A DNA stretch of 64,000 nt from Campylobacter peloridis LMG 23910 (lineage in GTDB: Bacteria; Campylobacterota; Campylobacteria; Campylobacterales; Campylobacteraceae), in the NCBI RefSeq assembly GCF_000816785.1, contig NZ_CP007766.1, positions 558,001 through 622,000 of the forward strand, given 5' to 3'. The translations under genes and the position numbers were made by a program. The notes beneath the pieces are model-generated. The model was not told where the DNA came from. It saw only the letters and a program-made list of their open reading frames with translations, and did no database searches. The first letter of the stretch is position 1, and the number at the start of each line of letters is the position of its first letter. Below are positions 51,936-61,510 of this stretch, piece after piece.

Positions 51936-52374
51936 TATTTATTGCTTCTCTTATATTTTCAAATTTTTCATATAAAAAAATGTTTTGAATATTATTAGTA
52001 AATTTTCCATTAGAGAGCTCAAGAAAAGACTGCTTTTTTGTTATTTTTGTTTCAAAATTTTTTGTAATATTTTTCTCTGTGAGTATTTTTATGTTTTCAA
52101 CTTGAGTAAAATTACTTGAAGGTTTTGCAAGTGTGTAGTTTTTTATTAGATTTTTAATTGTTTTTTTGGTATTATCGTGATTTAATTCTAGATATGCAAC
52201 ATGATGTTTTACTAGAATTATCAAGGTATTGTTTTTTATAAAAAGTCTACTAATCATTTTCTTATGGTTGTAGCTAAATAAATTTAGAAAATCTTTATAT
52301 TCTAAAGATGTTTTTAAAGGTTTGTAATGTTTAAAATTAGCAAGTTTGTTTATAATATGACTACTCGTTTTCAT
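51922..52374 (-). CDS. DUF721/DciA-like protein
   Basis: 150 residues. Start MKTSSHIINKLANFKHYKPL, a short helical segment, then RLFIKNNTLIILVKHHVAYLELNHDNTKKTIKNLIKNY (spread over about 43-80), which has the beta-beta-alpha spacing of DUF721, the KH-like fold of DciA replicative-helicase loaders. The C-terminal half is polar with FLELSNGKFTNNIQNIF. It is upstream of uvrC and overlaps it. Identification is by pattern only; a DNA-metabolism role suits the neighbour. Confidence 0.5.
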   Translation of the reverse strand: MKTSSHIINKLANFKHYKPLKTSLEYKDFLNLFSYNHKKMISRLFIKNNTLIILVKHHVAYLELNHDNTKKTIKNLIKNYTLAKPSSNFTQVENIKILTEKNITKNFETKITKKQSFLELSNGKFTNNIQNIFLYEKFENIREAINNARK

Positions 52375-52512
52375 TTGTTTATTGTATCATTTTTTTTATT
52401 AATTTTTTTAAATGCATGTGGTTATAAAGATAGTCCTTATTATGAAATAAAAGATGCAAATGGAAGTGTTATTGATGTAAAGAAATTTCAGTCTTTGGAG
52501 AATGAAATATGA
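52357..52512 (+). CDS. Small lipoprotein, LptM-like
   Basis: About 51 residues from ATG 52357, or about 45 from TTG 52375. Lipobox FLNAC is followed at once by GYKDSPYYEIKD, close to the CGLKGPLYFP pattern of LptM, the short lipoprotein that helps LptD fold in enterobacteria. The TATAAT at 52351-52356 abuts the ATG, so if it is the promoter the shorter TTG start is used. It overlaps the start of the opposite DUF721-like gene and the start of nhaD by four bases. Confidence 0.6.
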   Translation: MTTRFHLFIVSFFLLIFLNACGYKDSPYYEIKDANGSVIDVKKFQSLENEI

Positions 52513-53867
52513 TTAAGATTCTTTTTTTGCTTTGTTTTGGTATTAGCTTATCATTGGCTAGTCAAACACATGAATTAAATTTGGCATTTAGTGCTTTGGG
52601 TATTGGAATTTTAGTGATATTTATTCTAGGGTATTATTTTATTGCGAGTGAGGAAAAGTATCATATAAACAAAACCAAGCCCGCGTTATTTATAGGAACT
52701 TTTTCTTTTATTGTTATTGGTATTTATATGGTAATTAACGATATAGATACTCAAATTTTAGAAGAAAATGTAAATCATCTTATATTAGAAATTGCACAGA
52801 TTGTGTTTTTTTTAATTGCAGCAATGACATTTATAGAAGCTTTAATAGAAAGATCAGTATTTGAAACACTAAAATATAAATTAGTTACTAAAGGTTATAC
52901 TTATAGAAGATTATTTTGGCTAACAGGTTGTTTGGCTTTTTTTATTTCCCCAATTGCAGATAACCTTACTACTGCTTTAATTTTATCTACAGTGCTTTTA
53001 ACCATAGATAAAACAAACAAAGATTTTTTAATCCCTGGAGCTATAAATATAGTCGTTGCAGCAAATGCAGGTGGTGCTTGGTCACCTTTTGGTGATATTA
53101 CTACTTTAATGGTGTGGACGGCAAAAAAAGCTACATTTTTTGAATTTTTTGCACTCTTTCCAGCTTCATTTTTAGGATGGTTTCTTACTGCTTACTTATT
53201 ATCACATTATGTGCCAAATATTCAACCAAAATTCCAGCAAGATTCTTTAGAAAAAGTGGAGATTAAACCAGGAGGTAAAGTTTTTATAGTGTTAGGTTTT
53301 TTAACAATTGCTTTAGCTGTGTTTATCCATAGTATTTGTGATTTACCTGCTATGTGGGGAATGATTTTTGGGCTTTCTTTACTTAGTTTGTATATTTATT
53401 TTTTCAATAGAAAAAATGGTAGAAAAGACTTAAATGTGTTTTATTATATGACGCGTATTGAGATGGATACATTGTTATTTTTCTTTGGTATTTTATCTGC
53501 TGTTGGTGCTTTGCATTTTGTTGGGTGGTTAATATATGCATCAAATTTATACACAATTTTTGGACCAACTAGTGTAAATATCGGAGTAGGATTTTTATCG
53601 GCTATTGTAGATAATGTACCTGTTATGAGTGCAGTATTAAAAGCAAATCCAAGCATGGATGATACTCAATGGCTTTTAGTAACTTTAACAGCTGGAATTG
53701 GTGGATCTTTAATAAGTTTTGGTTCAGCAGCTGGTGTGGGGGTAATGGGAAAAATGAAAGGAATTTATACATTCAATACACACTTAAAATACGCTTGGAC
53801 GATTTTGATAGGTTATATAGTATCTATTTTAATTTGGTATATACAATTTCAAATATTAAAACTATAA
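52509..53867 (+). CDS. nhaD: NhaD-type Na+/H+ antiporter
   Basis: 452 residues. An N-terminal signal-like helix, then about 12 membrane segments of the ion-transporter superfamily. Family signatures: FFISPIADNLTTALILSTVLL near 146, NIVVAANAGGAWSPFGDITTLMVW near 180 and VGFLSAIVDNVPVMSAVL near 360. Exports sodium in exchange for protons. Nine bases before guaA. Confidence 0.85.
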   Translation: MIKILFLLCFGISLSLASQTHELNLAFSALGIGILVIFILGYYFIASEEKYHINKTKPALFIGTFSFIVIGIYMVINDIDTQILEENVNHLILEIAQIVFFLIAAMTFIEALIERSVFETLKYKLVTKGYTYRRLFWLTGCLAFFISPIADNLTTALILSTVLLTIDKTNKDFLIPGAINIVVAANAGGAWSPFGDITTLMVWTAKKATFFEFFALFPASFLGWFLTAYLLSHYVPNIQPKFQQDSLEKVEIKPGGKVFIVLGFLTIALAVFIHSICDLPAMWGMIFGLSLLSLYIYFFNRKNGRKDLNVFYYMTRIEMDTLLFFFGILSAVGALHFVGWLIYASNLYTIFGPTSVNIGVGFLSAIVDNVPVMSAVLKANPSMDDTQWLLVTLTAGIGGSLISFGSAAGVGVMGKMKGIYTFNTHLKYAWTILIGYIVSILIWYIQFQILKL

Positions 53868-53876
53868 AGGAGATAG

Positions 53877-55412
53877 ATGAAAAAAGCAGATATTTTAGTT
53901 TTGGATTTTGGTTCACAATATACTCAATTAATCGCTAGAAGATTAAGAGAGCAAGGTGTTTATGCAGAAATTTTACCCTTTAATGCAAGTATAGAAGAAA
54001 TCAAAGAAAAACAGCCAAAGGGTTTGATTTTAAGCGGTGGTCCAGCCAGTGTTTATGCAAATGATGCTTATTTTTGTGAAAAAGCAGTGTTTGATTTAAA
54101 CATTCCTGTTTTAGGAATTTGTTATGGTATGCAGTTAATGGCACATCATTTTGGTGCTAATGTAGCTCCAGCAGGCCATAAAGAATACGGAAAGGCTAGT
54201 ATTGATATAAAAAATGATAGCGATTTGTTTAAGAATTTGCCTAAAAAACAAGTAGTTTGGATGAGTCATTCTGATAAGGTAGAAAATTTACCACAAGGTT
54301 TTGAAGTTTTAGCAACCAGTGAAAATAGTCCATTTTGTGTATTTGGAGATGAAAAGCGTAAATTTTTTGCTTTGCAATTTCACCCTGAAGTGCAGCATAG
54401 CGAATTTGGCAAAAGCATCTTGAAAAATTTTGCTAAATATGCTTGCAATTGCGATAGCGTATGGAATATGGGCTCATTTGCAAAAACCCAAGCACAAAAA
54501 ATCAAAGAAGAAGTAGGCAATGATAAAGTATTGTGTGCTGTAAGTGGTGGGGTTGATAGTAGCGTGGTAGCCGCGTTATTAGCAAGTGCGATTAAAGATC
54601 AAGTTGTAGTGGTTTTTGTGGATAATGGGCTTTTAAGAAGTGGTGAAAAAGAGCAGGTTGAATATATGTTTAAACATACTTTGGGCATAGATTTAATTAG
54701 TATTGATGCTAGAGAAATTTTCTTAAGCCGCTTAGCAGGCGTTAAAGATCCTGAGCAAAAAAGAAAGATTATAGGAAATACCTTTATAGAAGTGTTTGAA
54801 AAAGAAGCAAAAAAACATCAAGATGTAAAATATCTTGCTCAAGGAACTTTATATACAGATATCATTGAAAGTTCGGTTGTAGGGGCTAGTAAGACTATAA
54901 AATCTCACCATAATGTCGGAGGCTTGCCTGAGAAAATGAATTTAAAACTCATCGAACCGTTAAAAGAAATTTTTAAAGATGAGGTAAGGGCTTTGGGGAT
55001 TGAGTTAGGATTAAGCAAAGATGTGGTTTATCGTCATCCTTTTCCAGGGCCAGGGCTTGCTATACGCATTATGGGTGAGGTTAATGAACCTAGTTTGGAG
55101 CTTTTAAGAAAAGCAGATGTGATTTTGATTGAAGAGTTAAAAAGCAGCGGTTGGTATGATAAAACATGGCAAGCATTTTGTGTGCTTTTAAATGTGCAAA
55201 GTGTTGGCGTAATGGGTGATAATAGAACCTATGATAATGCAGTTTGCGTGCGTGTGGTAAATGCAAGCGATGGTATGACTGCAACTTTTTCTCATTTACC
55301 TTATGAGTTATTGGAAAATATTTCACGCCGTATAATTAACGAGGTTGAAGGCATTAACCGCGTGGTGTATGATATTTCTAGCAAACCACCAGCAACAATT
55401 GAGTGGGAGTGA
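53877..55412 (+). CDS. guaA: GMP synthase (glutamine-hydrolysing)
   Basis: 511 residues. Class I glutaminase with catalytic cysteine in [15 protein letters not shown] near 80 and FHPEVQHS near 165; ATP pyrophosphatase domain with [13 protein letters not shown] near 222; C-terminal dimerisation domain ending [10 protein letters not shown], the canonical end. Converts XMP to GMP. Strong ribosome site AAGGAG. Convergent with the next gene with no gap. Confidence 0.96.
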   Translation: MKKADILVLDFGSQYTQLIARRLREQGVYAEILPFNASIEEIKEKQPKGLILSGGPASVYANDAYFCEKAVFDLNIPVLGICYGMQLMAHHFGANVAPAGHKEYGKASIDIKNDSDLFKNLPKKQVVWMSHSDKVENLPQGFEVLATSENSPFCVFGDEKRKFFALQFHPEVQHSEFGKSILKNFAKYACNCDSVWNMGSFAKTQAQKIKEEVGNDKVLCAVSGGVDSSVVAALLASAIKDQVVVVFVDNGLLRSGEKEQVEYMFKHTLGIDLISIDAREIFLSRLAGVKDPEQKRKIIGNTFIEVFEKEAKKHQDVKYLAQGTLYTDIIESSVVGASKTIKSHHNVGGLPEKMNLKLIEPLKEIFKDEVRALGIELGLSKDVVYRHPFPGPGLAIRIMGEVNEPSLELLRKADVILIEELKSSGWYDKTWQAFCVLLNVQSVGVMGDNRTYDNAVCVRVVNASDGMTATFSHLPYELLENISRRIINEVEGINRVVYDISSKPPATIEWE

Positions 55413-55964
55413 TTATTTAGTGCAAAAATAAACAAAAGCAGGGGGGAGATTTTGCCAAATAATGGGTGAAATTTCCACCTTGCTAAAAGTAGCAAAAAGT
55501 TTTTTCTTAAAAGCCCTTCCTTTTGGAGTAGGCAAAACATATGCAAAGGTTGCAAAACAGCCTTTTTCTTCTAAAACTTCATGAATAGAATTTAACAAAA
55601 CATCTTGTTCTTTAGAATTTAACATAGCCCAAGGAATTCCTGAGATTATTAAATCAAGTTGTTTTATCGATCTTTTTTCAAGCATATTAGATAAAAATTC
55701 AGCAGAATTAACTTCTACATCAATATTTTTTATATTTTTCTTGAGTTTTTTTGCCATGTGAGGGTTGATTTCAACAGCAAAAAAATTAGCCTTATGGCTT
55801 TTTTGCTTGAGTATATATTGGGTAAAACTTCCTGTTCCAGGTCCTATTTCAACGATGTTTTTGGCATTATGAACATGAGAGGTTATAAGCTTGCTAAGTT
55901 TTTTTGAGCTTGCACAAAATGCACCTGTTTGTTTTGGATTTTTAAAATAATGAAATAAAAACAT
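55413..55964 (-). CDS. Class I SAM methyltransferase, PmtA/KsgA-like
   Basis: 183 residues. Start FHYFKNPKQTGAFCASSKKLSKLI then SAM motif I NIVEIGPGTGSFTQYIL near residue 37, FFAVEINPHMAKKL (acidic loop), and LIISGIPWAML near 106 in the motif IV position. The opening pattern (kNP.qtGai.pSs..La) is typical of bacterial phospholipid N-methyltransferases, but rRNA dimethylase relatives look similar. Substrate unknown. Confidence 0.7.
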   Translation of the reverse strand: MFLFHYFKNPKQTGAFCASSKKLSKLITSHVHNAKNIVEIGPGTGSFTQYILKQKSHKANFFAVEINPHMAKKLKKNIKNIDVEVNSAEFLSNMLEKRSIKQLDLIISGIPWAMLNSKEQDVLLNSIHEVLEEKGCFATFAYVLPTPKGRAFKKKLFATFSKVEISPIIWQNLPPAFVYFCTK

Positions 55965-56082
55965 AAATTATAATACCCTAGTAAAATATTTAAAAATTTT
56001 TATTAATTTTAAAATATTATTGTAAATTTATAAAAACAAAGTTACAATAATATTTTAATTTCTATAACATAAGGCTTTTTAT

Positions 56083-57522
56083 ATGCATGGTAAAATAATG
56101 GTTTATGTAGATGGTACTGGTAGAGGTACGGTTATCAATCTTGCAAAAACTTTTTTTGAATTTAATAAACATGCATGGCATGATAAAAGAAGCATGCCAA
56201 CTGTGGGTATGTTTGTTGAATTTAGATCTGATGGAAAACATATTACAGACTTGCGTCCTTCAAAATTCCAAGAATTTGGAGAAAATGATTTCATAAAAGA
56301 AAGGGATTTTTGGAAAACAGATAGTGATGATGAGTTAGAGGATTTAAGATTAACTAGAAGAGATGCTTATGTTCAGGAATTATATAGAGAAACTAATTAT
56401 GATGAATTGGAAAAAATTACTCTTAATGTAACAATTCCACAAGCTATTCAAAGGTATTTTTATAACGAAACTTTGTCAATTAATGCGGTAAAAGATATCA
56501 ATACCGAAGAAGTTCCTTATATTATAGATTTTTTTGCTTTAAAGCGTTTTTTGTATAAAGCATTAGACACTTTACTTTTTTCGGATAATACCATCAACCA
56601 AGCTGATTTTTCTGCTATGAAAAATATTATAGTTCATCTTGAAATGGCATATAAAGATATGAAAGATAAACAAAAGCATATTAATATGGAGCGTATATAT
56701 GATGAGGTATTTTTATCACATCAGTGTCATTATCAAGCTTTATTAGCTTCCTTAGATAATCGCAAAAATAGAAAACTAGCGCTTGAAAGACAAATGAGTA
56801 CCTTAGCTAGTGATGTAAAAGCTAAGCAAGCTAGAGTAGAATCAGAAAGCGGAAAAAAACGCCAAGAACTAGAAGAATTAATCACAGAAAAAAAGCATAA
56901 ATTAGTTGAATTAAAAAATGAATTAGATTATTTCAGTAAGAGTATTGAAAAATTAGAATTAATTAAAAAATCATTTTATGATAAAAATTTGACTATTTTT
57001 ACAAATAGTTTTAATCTAGCTAGAGAAAAATTATTTGAAAAAATTAAGCAAGGCTTAAATATTTGTGCTACAAAGTTAGATTTAGAAATTTGGAAAAAAT
57101 CTTTAAAATCAACTAGTATAAAAAATTCTTATTTTAAAAATGCAACCGAAATTTCTTTTTGTACTTTGTCTTTTGCGGAACTTTATCTTAATAGATTAAA
57201 TAAACATGCATTAAATCCTAATGATCAATTGTTGCTTTCTTATATTAATAAAGTAAAAAAAGAATGTGAAAAGAATTTTTTAGTTGTAACTTCTAATTTT
57301 GATTTATATGTAAATATGAAAATACAAATTTTTTCAACAAATCCTTATTATGTTGTTAAGCATGCCCCTAAAAAGGTAAATTATCAAGGATTAATGAAAA
57401 ATACTGATTTTGATGTTGTTTATGTGGATGAAAAAACTATTTGGGCACCTGTGGCTGATGTAATTTTGGAAGGTAAGTATTTTTTAAAGAAAGATTCTAA
57501 AACAAAATTCAAAATACTTTAG
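56083..57522 (+). CDS. Large hypothetical protein: OB/cold-shock-like N-terminus, coiled coil
   Basis: 479 residues. Residues 1-65 read GKIMVYVDGTGRGTVINLA....FEFNKHAW......PTVGMFVEFRSDG, the glycine/aromatic spacing of a cold-shock-type OB fold. Residues about 70-215 are mostly helical with an unusual acidic start (DSDDELEDLRLTRRDAY). Residues about 225-310 are a charged coiled coil (KQARVESESGKKRQELEELI). The last 90 form an alpha/beta segment (FLVVTSNFDLYVNMKIQIF, TDFDVVYVDEK) vaguely like a receiver domain. Function unknown; soluble. It stands alone with a ribosome site TAAGG. Confidence 0.7.
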   Translation: MHGKIMVYVDGTGRGTVINLAKTFFEFNKHAWHDKRSMPTVGMFVEFRSDGKHITDLRPSKFQEFGENDFIKERDFWKTDSDDELEDLRLTRRDAYVQELYRETNYDELEKITLNVTIPQAIQRYFYNETLSINAVKDINTEEVPYIIDFFALKRFLYKALDTLLFSDNTINQADFSAMKNIIVHLEMAYKDMKDKQKHINMERIYDEVFLSHQCHYQALLASLDNRKNRKLALERQMSTLASDVKAKQARVESESGKKRQELEELITEKKHKLVELKNELDYFSKSIEKLELIKKSFYDKNLTIFTNSFNLAREKLFEKIKQGLNICATKLDLEIWKKSLKSTSIKNSYFKNATEISFCTLSFAELYLNRLNKHALNPNDQLLLSYINKVKKECEKNFLVVTSNFDLYVNMKIQIFSTNPYYVVKHAPKKVNYQGLMKNTDFDVVYVDEKTIWAPVADVILEGKYFLKKDSKTKFKIL

Positions 57523-57557
57523 TAGTCTTTATGAACACTAATTTAAGTTTTATTAGT

Positions 57558-57563
57558 TATAAT
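57558..57563 (+). promoter_or_regulatory. -10 box of the 6S RNA gene
   Basis: TATAAT placed seven bases before the first paired base of the 6S RNA terminal stem at 57571. Confidence 0.6.
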
Positions 57564-57569
57564 TACTAA

Positions 57570-57758
57570 GCCTAAATGGTTCGAATGGTATTAAAGAGGA
57601 TCCAACACATTATTTGTAAGCTATGATTGTGTGATTTACCGTGTTCTGTGACTTCGTTTGAGTTTTTAAAAAAGCGAGAAGCTGCAGCCTTTAAAAATTA
57701 CCTAATGGCAAAATTTGACTTTTGAGGGTCAGACACTTATACTTCCGACCATTTGGGT
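57570..57758 (+). ncRNA. ssrS: 6S RNA candidate
   Basis: About 189 nt between a TATAAT box and purD. The ends pair (CCTAAATGGT 57571-57580 with ACCATTTGGG 57748-57757, one G-U) and are followed by a T-rich run, giving an intrinsic terminator. The interior can fold into a mostly paired rod with an apical segment around 57650-57685 (CTTCG / CGAGAAG). Length, long-rod shape and the position before purD fit 6S RNA, the RNA polymerase holoenzyme mimic. Established by shape and context, not by a covariance model. Confidence 0.72.
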
Positions 57759-57781
57759 TTTTAATATTTTTAAGGAAAATA

Positions 57782-59032
57782 ATGAAAATTTTAATCTTAG
57801 GAAGCGGAGCTAGAGAATATTCTATTGCCTTAGCTTTAAAAAAAACACATAATGATATAGAGTTTTATTTTGCACCTGGTAATGGTGCTACTGCACAAAT
57901 GGGAACAAATTTGAATATGAAAGATCCAAAAGTGATTACTGCCTATGCTAAAGCTTCTGAGATAGACCTTTGTATAGTTGGAAGTGAAAATTTTTTAGCT
58001 GAAGGTATAGTAGATCTTTTTAAAGAAAGCAACATTGCTATTTTTGGGCCAACAAAGGCTGCTGCAATGCTTGAGGCATCAAAATCTTTTATGAAAAGTT
58101 TTTTGAAAAAATACAAAATTAAAACGGCTAAATTTTTAAATACTACTGATTTTGAAAAAGCAAAAAAATTTATTCTTACTTTAACTCCTCCTATTGTAAT
58201 AAAAGCAGATGGGTTATGTGCTGGTAAAGGTGTTATTATAGCGCAAAGCCATGATGAGGCTTTAGAAGTGACAAAAAGTATGTTAAGTGGAGAAAGTTTT
58301 GGAGAGGCTGGAAAAATAGTTGTTATTGAAGAATATCTTGATGGATTTGAATTAAGTGTGTTTGCTGTTTGTGATGGTGATGATTTTATTTTACTTCCTG
58401 CTGCCCAAGATCATAAAAGATTATTAGATAATGATAAAGGACCAAATACTGGAGGAATGGGTGCTTATGCACCAAGTTCTTTAGCAAGTGAAAATTTACT
58501 CAAACAAGTTAAAAAAGATATAGTTATACCAACATTAAGAGGTATGAAAGCAGAAGGTAGTGAATTTGTTGGTGTTTTGTTTATAGGATTAATGGTGGTT
58601 AATAACAAACCTTATGTTTTAGAATATAATGTGCGTTTTGGAGATCCAGAATGTGAAGTTTTGATGCCACTTATAGAAAATCCTTTAGATTTGTTTTTAG
58701 CTTGTGTTAATAAAAATCTTGCTAATACTCAAATTAAAATTAAAGATGAATATGCAGTAGGTGTTGTTTGTGCTAGCAAAAATTATCCTTACAAAGATAC
58801 CCCAAGAGCTTTAATTAGCATAGATGAAATTCCTGAAAATTCTCACATTTCTTATGCTGGAGTGACATTAGAAGATGGGAGATTATATGCAAGTGGCGGA
58901 AGAGTACTAGTTTGCGTTGGAACAGGAAAAAGTATTAATGAGGCACAAAAAAATGCATATAAACTTTGTGAAAAGGTAAATTTTAAAGGCAAACAATATA
59001 GAAAAGATATAGCTTTTCAGGTTATTAAATGA
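57782..59032 (+). CDS. purD: Phosphoribosylamine-glycine ligase (GAR synthetase)
   Basis: 416-residue ATP-grasp enzyme of purine synthesis. [14 protein letters not shown] at the start, [19 protein letters not shown] near 135, [34 protein letters not shown] near 198 and [15 protein letters not shown] near 280. ATG at 57782 has AAGGAA upstream; an earlier in-frame TTG-like start would lie inside 6S RNA. First gene of purD-RDD-lptD-PRTase. Confidence 0.94.
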   Translation: MKILILGSGAREYSIALALKKTHNDIEFYFAPGNGATAQMGTNLNMKDPKVITAYAKASEIDLCIVGSENFLAEGIVDLFKESNIAIFGPTKAAAMLEASKSFMKSFLKKYKIKTAKFLNTTDFEKAKKFILTLTPPIVIKADGLCAGKGVIIAQSHDEALEVTKSMLSGESFGEAGKIVVIEEYLDGFELSVFAVCDGDDFILLPAAQDHKRLLDNDKGPNTGGMGAYAPSSLASENLLKQVKKDIVIPTLRGMKAEGSEFVGVLFIGLMVVNNKPYVLEYNVRFGDPECEVLMPLIENPLDLFLACVNKNLANTQIKIKDEYAVGVVCASKNYPYKDTPRALISIDEIPENSHISYAGVTLEDGRLYASGGRVLVCVGTGKSINEAQKNAYKLCEKVNFKGKQYRKDIAFQVIK

Positions 59033-59484
59033 GCAATCAAGATTTATTTGATAAATTAGAAAAAGAAGAAATTAAAATAGCTAGTTTTAAAAAAAGATTT
59101 TTAGCATATTTGATTGATAGTTTTGTGATACTAGGCATTGTTAGTATTATTTTGTTTGATAAATTTTCTATGGTGCAAACATACGAAGAAATGCATAGTG
59201 TATTAATCCGTTTTGCAGGTGGAATTTTGATTTTACAATTTTGCTATCATACTTTATTTACTTATCTTTATGGTGCAACTTTAGGAAAAATGTTTTTGAA
59301 AATTACAATTATCGATCAAAATGTTTTAGATAAACCTAATTTAACACAAAGTGCTATTAGAGCAGGATTTAGGCAAATTAGTGATATGTTTTATGGTTTA
59401 GGTTTTGCTTGGGCATTGAGCAATGTGGTTTTAAAAACTTGGCATGATTATGCTGCAAAAACGGTGGTAATAGATCTTGCGTAA
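59029..59484 (+). CDS. RDD family membrane protein
   Basis: 151 residues with three hydrophobic segments. The family signature is [19 protein letters not shown] near residue 22 (Arg-Asp/Leu-Asp position), with [15 protein letters not shown] near 83 and [11 protein letters not shown] near 112. RDD proteins are of unclear role, with some linked to ion transport. Overlaps purD by four bases and lptD by eight. Confidence 0.83.
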   Translation: MSNQDLFDKLEKEEIKIASFKKRFLAYLIDSFVILGIVSIILFDKFSMVQTYEEMHSVLIRFAGGILILQFCYHTLFTYLYGATLGKMFLKITIIDQNVLDKPNLTQSAIRAGFRQISDMFYGLGFAWALSNVVLKTWHDYAAKTVVIDLA

Positions 59485-61510
59485 AATATTATTATCTTTA
59501 GTTTGTGTTAGCAGTATATATGCTTCAAAAGTTGATATTTATGCGTTAGATGTTGTAAAAAAACAAGATATAATTGAAGCAAAAAATAATGTAGTAGTTG
59601 TTTCTGATTTTTATTTGATAACAGCTAGTGAAGCAAAATATAATGAGACTACTAAAGATTTGGAGCTTTTTGGTGATGTTAATATACTAAGAGGTCAAAA
59701 AGAACGCACTCATTCAACTTATACAAAAATCAATCTTAAAGATAATTCAACCGCCTTTAAAAATCTCTTTTTTTCTAATAACGACTTAGAAGTTTGGCTT
59801 CAATGTCATAAAGCTAAATTTGATAATAAATTTTTTATAACAGAAAATTCTGTTGTTTCAAGTTGTAATGTTGAAAAGCCTGATTGGGAAATTAGATTTG
59901 ATGAAGGAAAATTAAACAGAGAGAGTAACTTTTTACATCTTTATAATGCAAAATTGTATGTTAAAAATACCCCGATAATGTATTTGCCTTATTTTGGTTT
60001 TAGCGTGGATACTAGAAGAAAAAGTGGTTTATTGGTGCCTGAACTTGTTCTAAAACAAAGTGAAGGTTTGTATTATAATCAGCCAGTTTATTATGTTATT
60101 GATGATAATGCAGATTTACAAGTTGAACCTCAAATTAGAACAAAAAGAGGTTATGGAATATACACAACTTTAAGATTTATAGATTCTTTGCATTCACAAG
60201 GTGAGATTAGTGGTGGAATTTTTGGTGAAAAATCAAGTTATAAAAGAGAAGAAAATTTAAAAAATAAAGAACACTATGGACTTGAGATTAAGTATGCTAA
60301 TGAAGATCTTTTTAAAAGCTTGTTAAAAGATGACTACCAAGAGGGATTGTGGATTGATGCTACTTACTTAAATGATGTAGATTATATGAATTTAAGTTCT
60401 AAAATAAATACACAAGCTTCACTTGTTACTTCTAAGATTAATTATTTTTTATCCGATGAGGATAATTATTATGGAGTTTATGCAAAATATTATATTGATA
60501 CATCTAAAATTAGCAACAAAGACACCATGCAAGAATATCCATCTTTGCAATATCATAGATACTTAAATGGTTTTTTTGATAATTATATACAATATAGCAT
60601 TGATTCATCGTTTCACAGATATTATAGGCAAGTTGGTATTTATGCCAAAACATTAAATTTTGATATTCCTTTAATTTACCATGCAAGTTTTTTAGATGAT
60701 TTTTTAAATTTTACTTTTACAGAAAGAATATATGCTAATTTTGTGGACTATTCCAATACAGATTTAAAAAACCAAGAGCACTTATTTAGAAATTCACATA
60801 ATTTTTCATTATATAGTGACCTTTCAAAATCTTATAAAAATTTTTATCATACTTTGTATATGGGTTTAAATTATTATCTTCCAGGTGCTAAGTCAGGATC
60901 AATAACTGAAGATTTTATAGGTATAAAAAACGATCCTGAACAATTTAATTTTGCAATTTCTCAATACTTTTATAATGCATTAGGTAAAAAAAAGCTCTTT
61001 CATAGTTTAGTAGCAAAATACTATACAGATGAAAAAGATTTTGGTGGTTTTGACAATATAATAGAATATTTTTATAGTGATAATATTAGTTTTAGAAATG
61101 AAAGTAGATATTTAGGAGTAGAGGAAAAATTTGATAGGGTTTTTAGTGAAGCTTTGTTTGATTACTATGATTGGAAAATTAGTTTAAACCATGCATATAG
61201 AATTTATGAAAATGAAAAATATAATTTTTTAGGAACTAAGGCTCAATATGATATCAATGTAAATTATAAAATTTTTGGTGGATTATGGTTTGATTTGAAT
61301 AAAAACCCCGAAAAATGGGAATTAGGTTATACTTATCAGAGAAAATGCTGGAATTATTCTTTGATGTATCGTAAAGATATCTCTCCAAAACTTACAAGTG
61401 GTGGTATAAGTGCTAAAGATCAAAGCGGGCTTTATTTTATGTTTAATTTTTATCCTATAGGTGGAGTTGCATATGATTTTTCTTTAGAAGAAAGCGAGAA
61501 ATCAATATGA
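59477..61510 (+). CDS. lptD: LptD, LPS-assembly outer-membrane protein
   Basis: 677 residues, shorter than the roughly 780 of E. coli. A brief signal peptide (about 1-16), a periplasmic OstA/jellyroll domain (about 20-140: AKYNETTKDLELFGDVNILRG), the LptD barrel start NTPIMYLPYFGFSVDTRRKSGLLVPE near 162, and a beta-barrel to a C-terminal aromatic-rich end. Few cysteines: CNVEKPDW near 130 and two others, so the enteric disulfide pattern is not conserved. TTG start. Inserts LOS into the outer leaflet with LptE. Confidence 0.88.
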   Translation: MRKILLSLVCVSSIYASKVDIYALDVVKKQDIIEAKNNVVVVSDFYLITASEAKYNETTKDLELFGDVNILRGQKERTHSTYTKINLKDNSTAFKNLFFSNNDLEVWLQCHKAKFDNKFFITENSVVSSCNVEKPDWEIRFDEGKLNRESNFLHLYNAKLYVKNTPIMYLPYFGFSVDTRRKSGLLVPELVLKQSEGLYYNQPVYYVIDDNADLQVEPQIRTKRGYGIYTTLRFIDSLHSQGEISGGIFGEKSSYKREENLKNKEHYGLEIKYANEDLFKSLLKDDYQEGLWIDATYLNDVDYMNLSSKINTQASLVTSKINYFLSDEDNYYGVYAKYYIDTSKISNKDTMQEYPSLQYHRYLNGFFDNYIQYSIDSSFHRYYRQVGIYAKTLNFDIPLIYHASFLDDFLNFTFTERIYANFVDYSNTDLKNQEHLFRNSHNFSLYSDLSKSYKNFYHTLYMGLNYYLPGAKSGSITEDFIGIKNDPEQFNFAISQYFYNALGKKKLFHSLVAKYYTDEKDFGGFDNIIEYFYSDNISFRNESRYLGVEEKFDRVFSEALFDYYDWKISLNHAYRIYENEKYNFLGTKAQYDINVNYKIFGGLWFDLNKNPEKWELGYTYQRKCWNYSLMYRKDISPKLTSGGISAKDQSGLYFMFNFYPIGGVAYDFSLEESEKSI

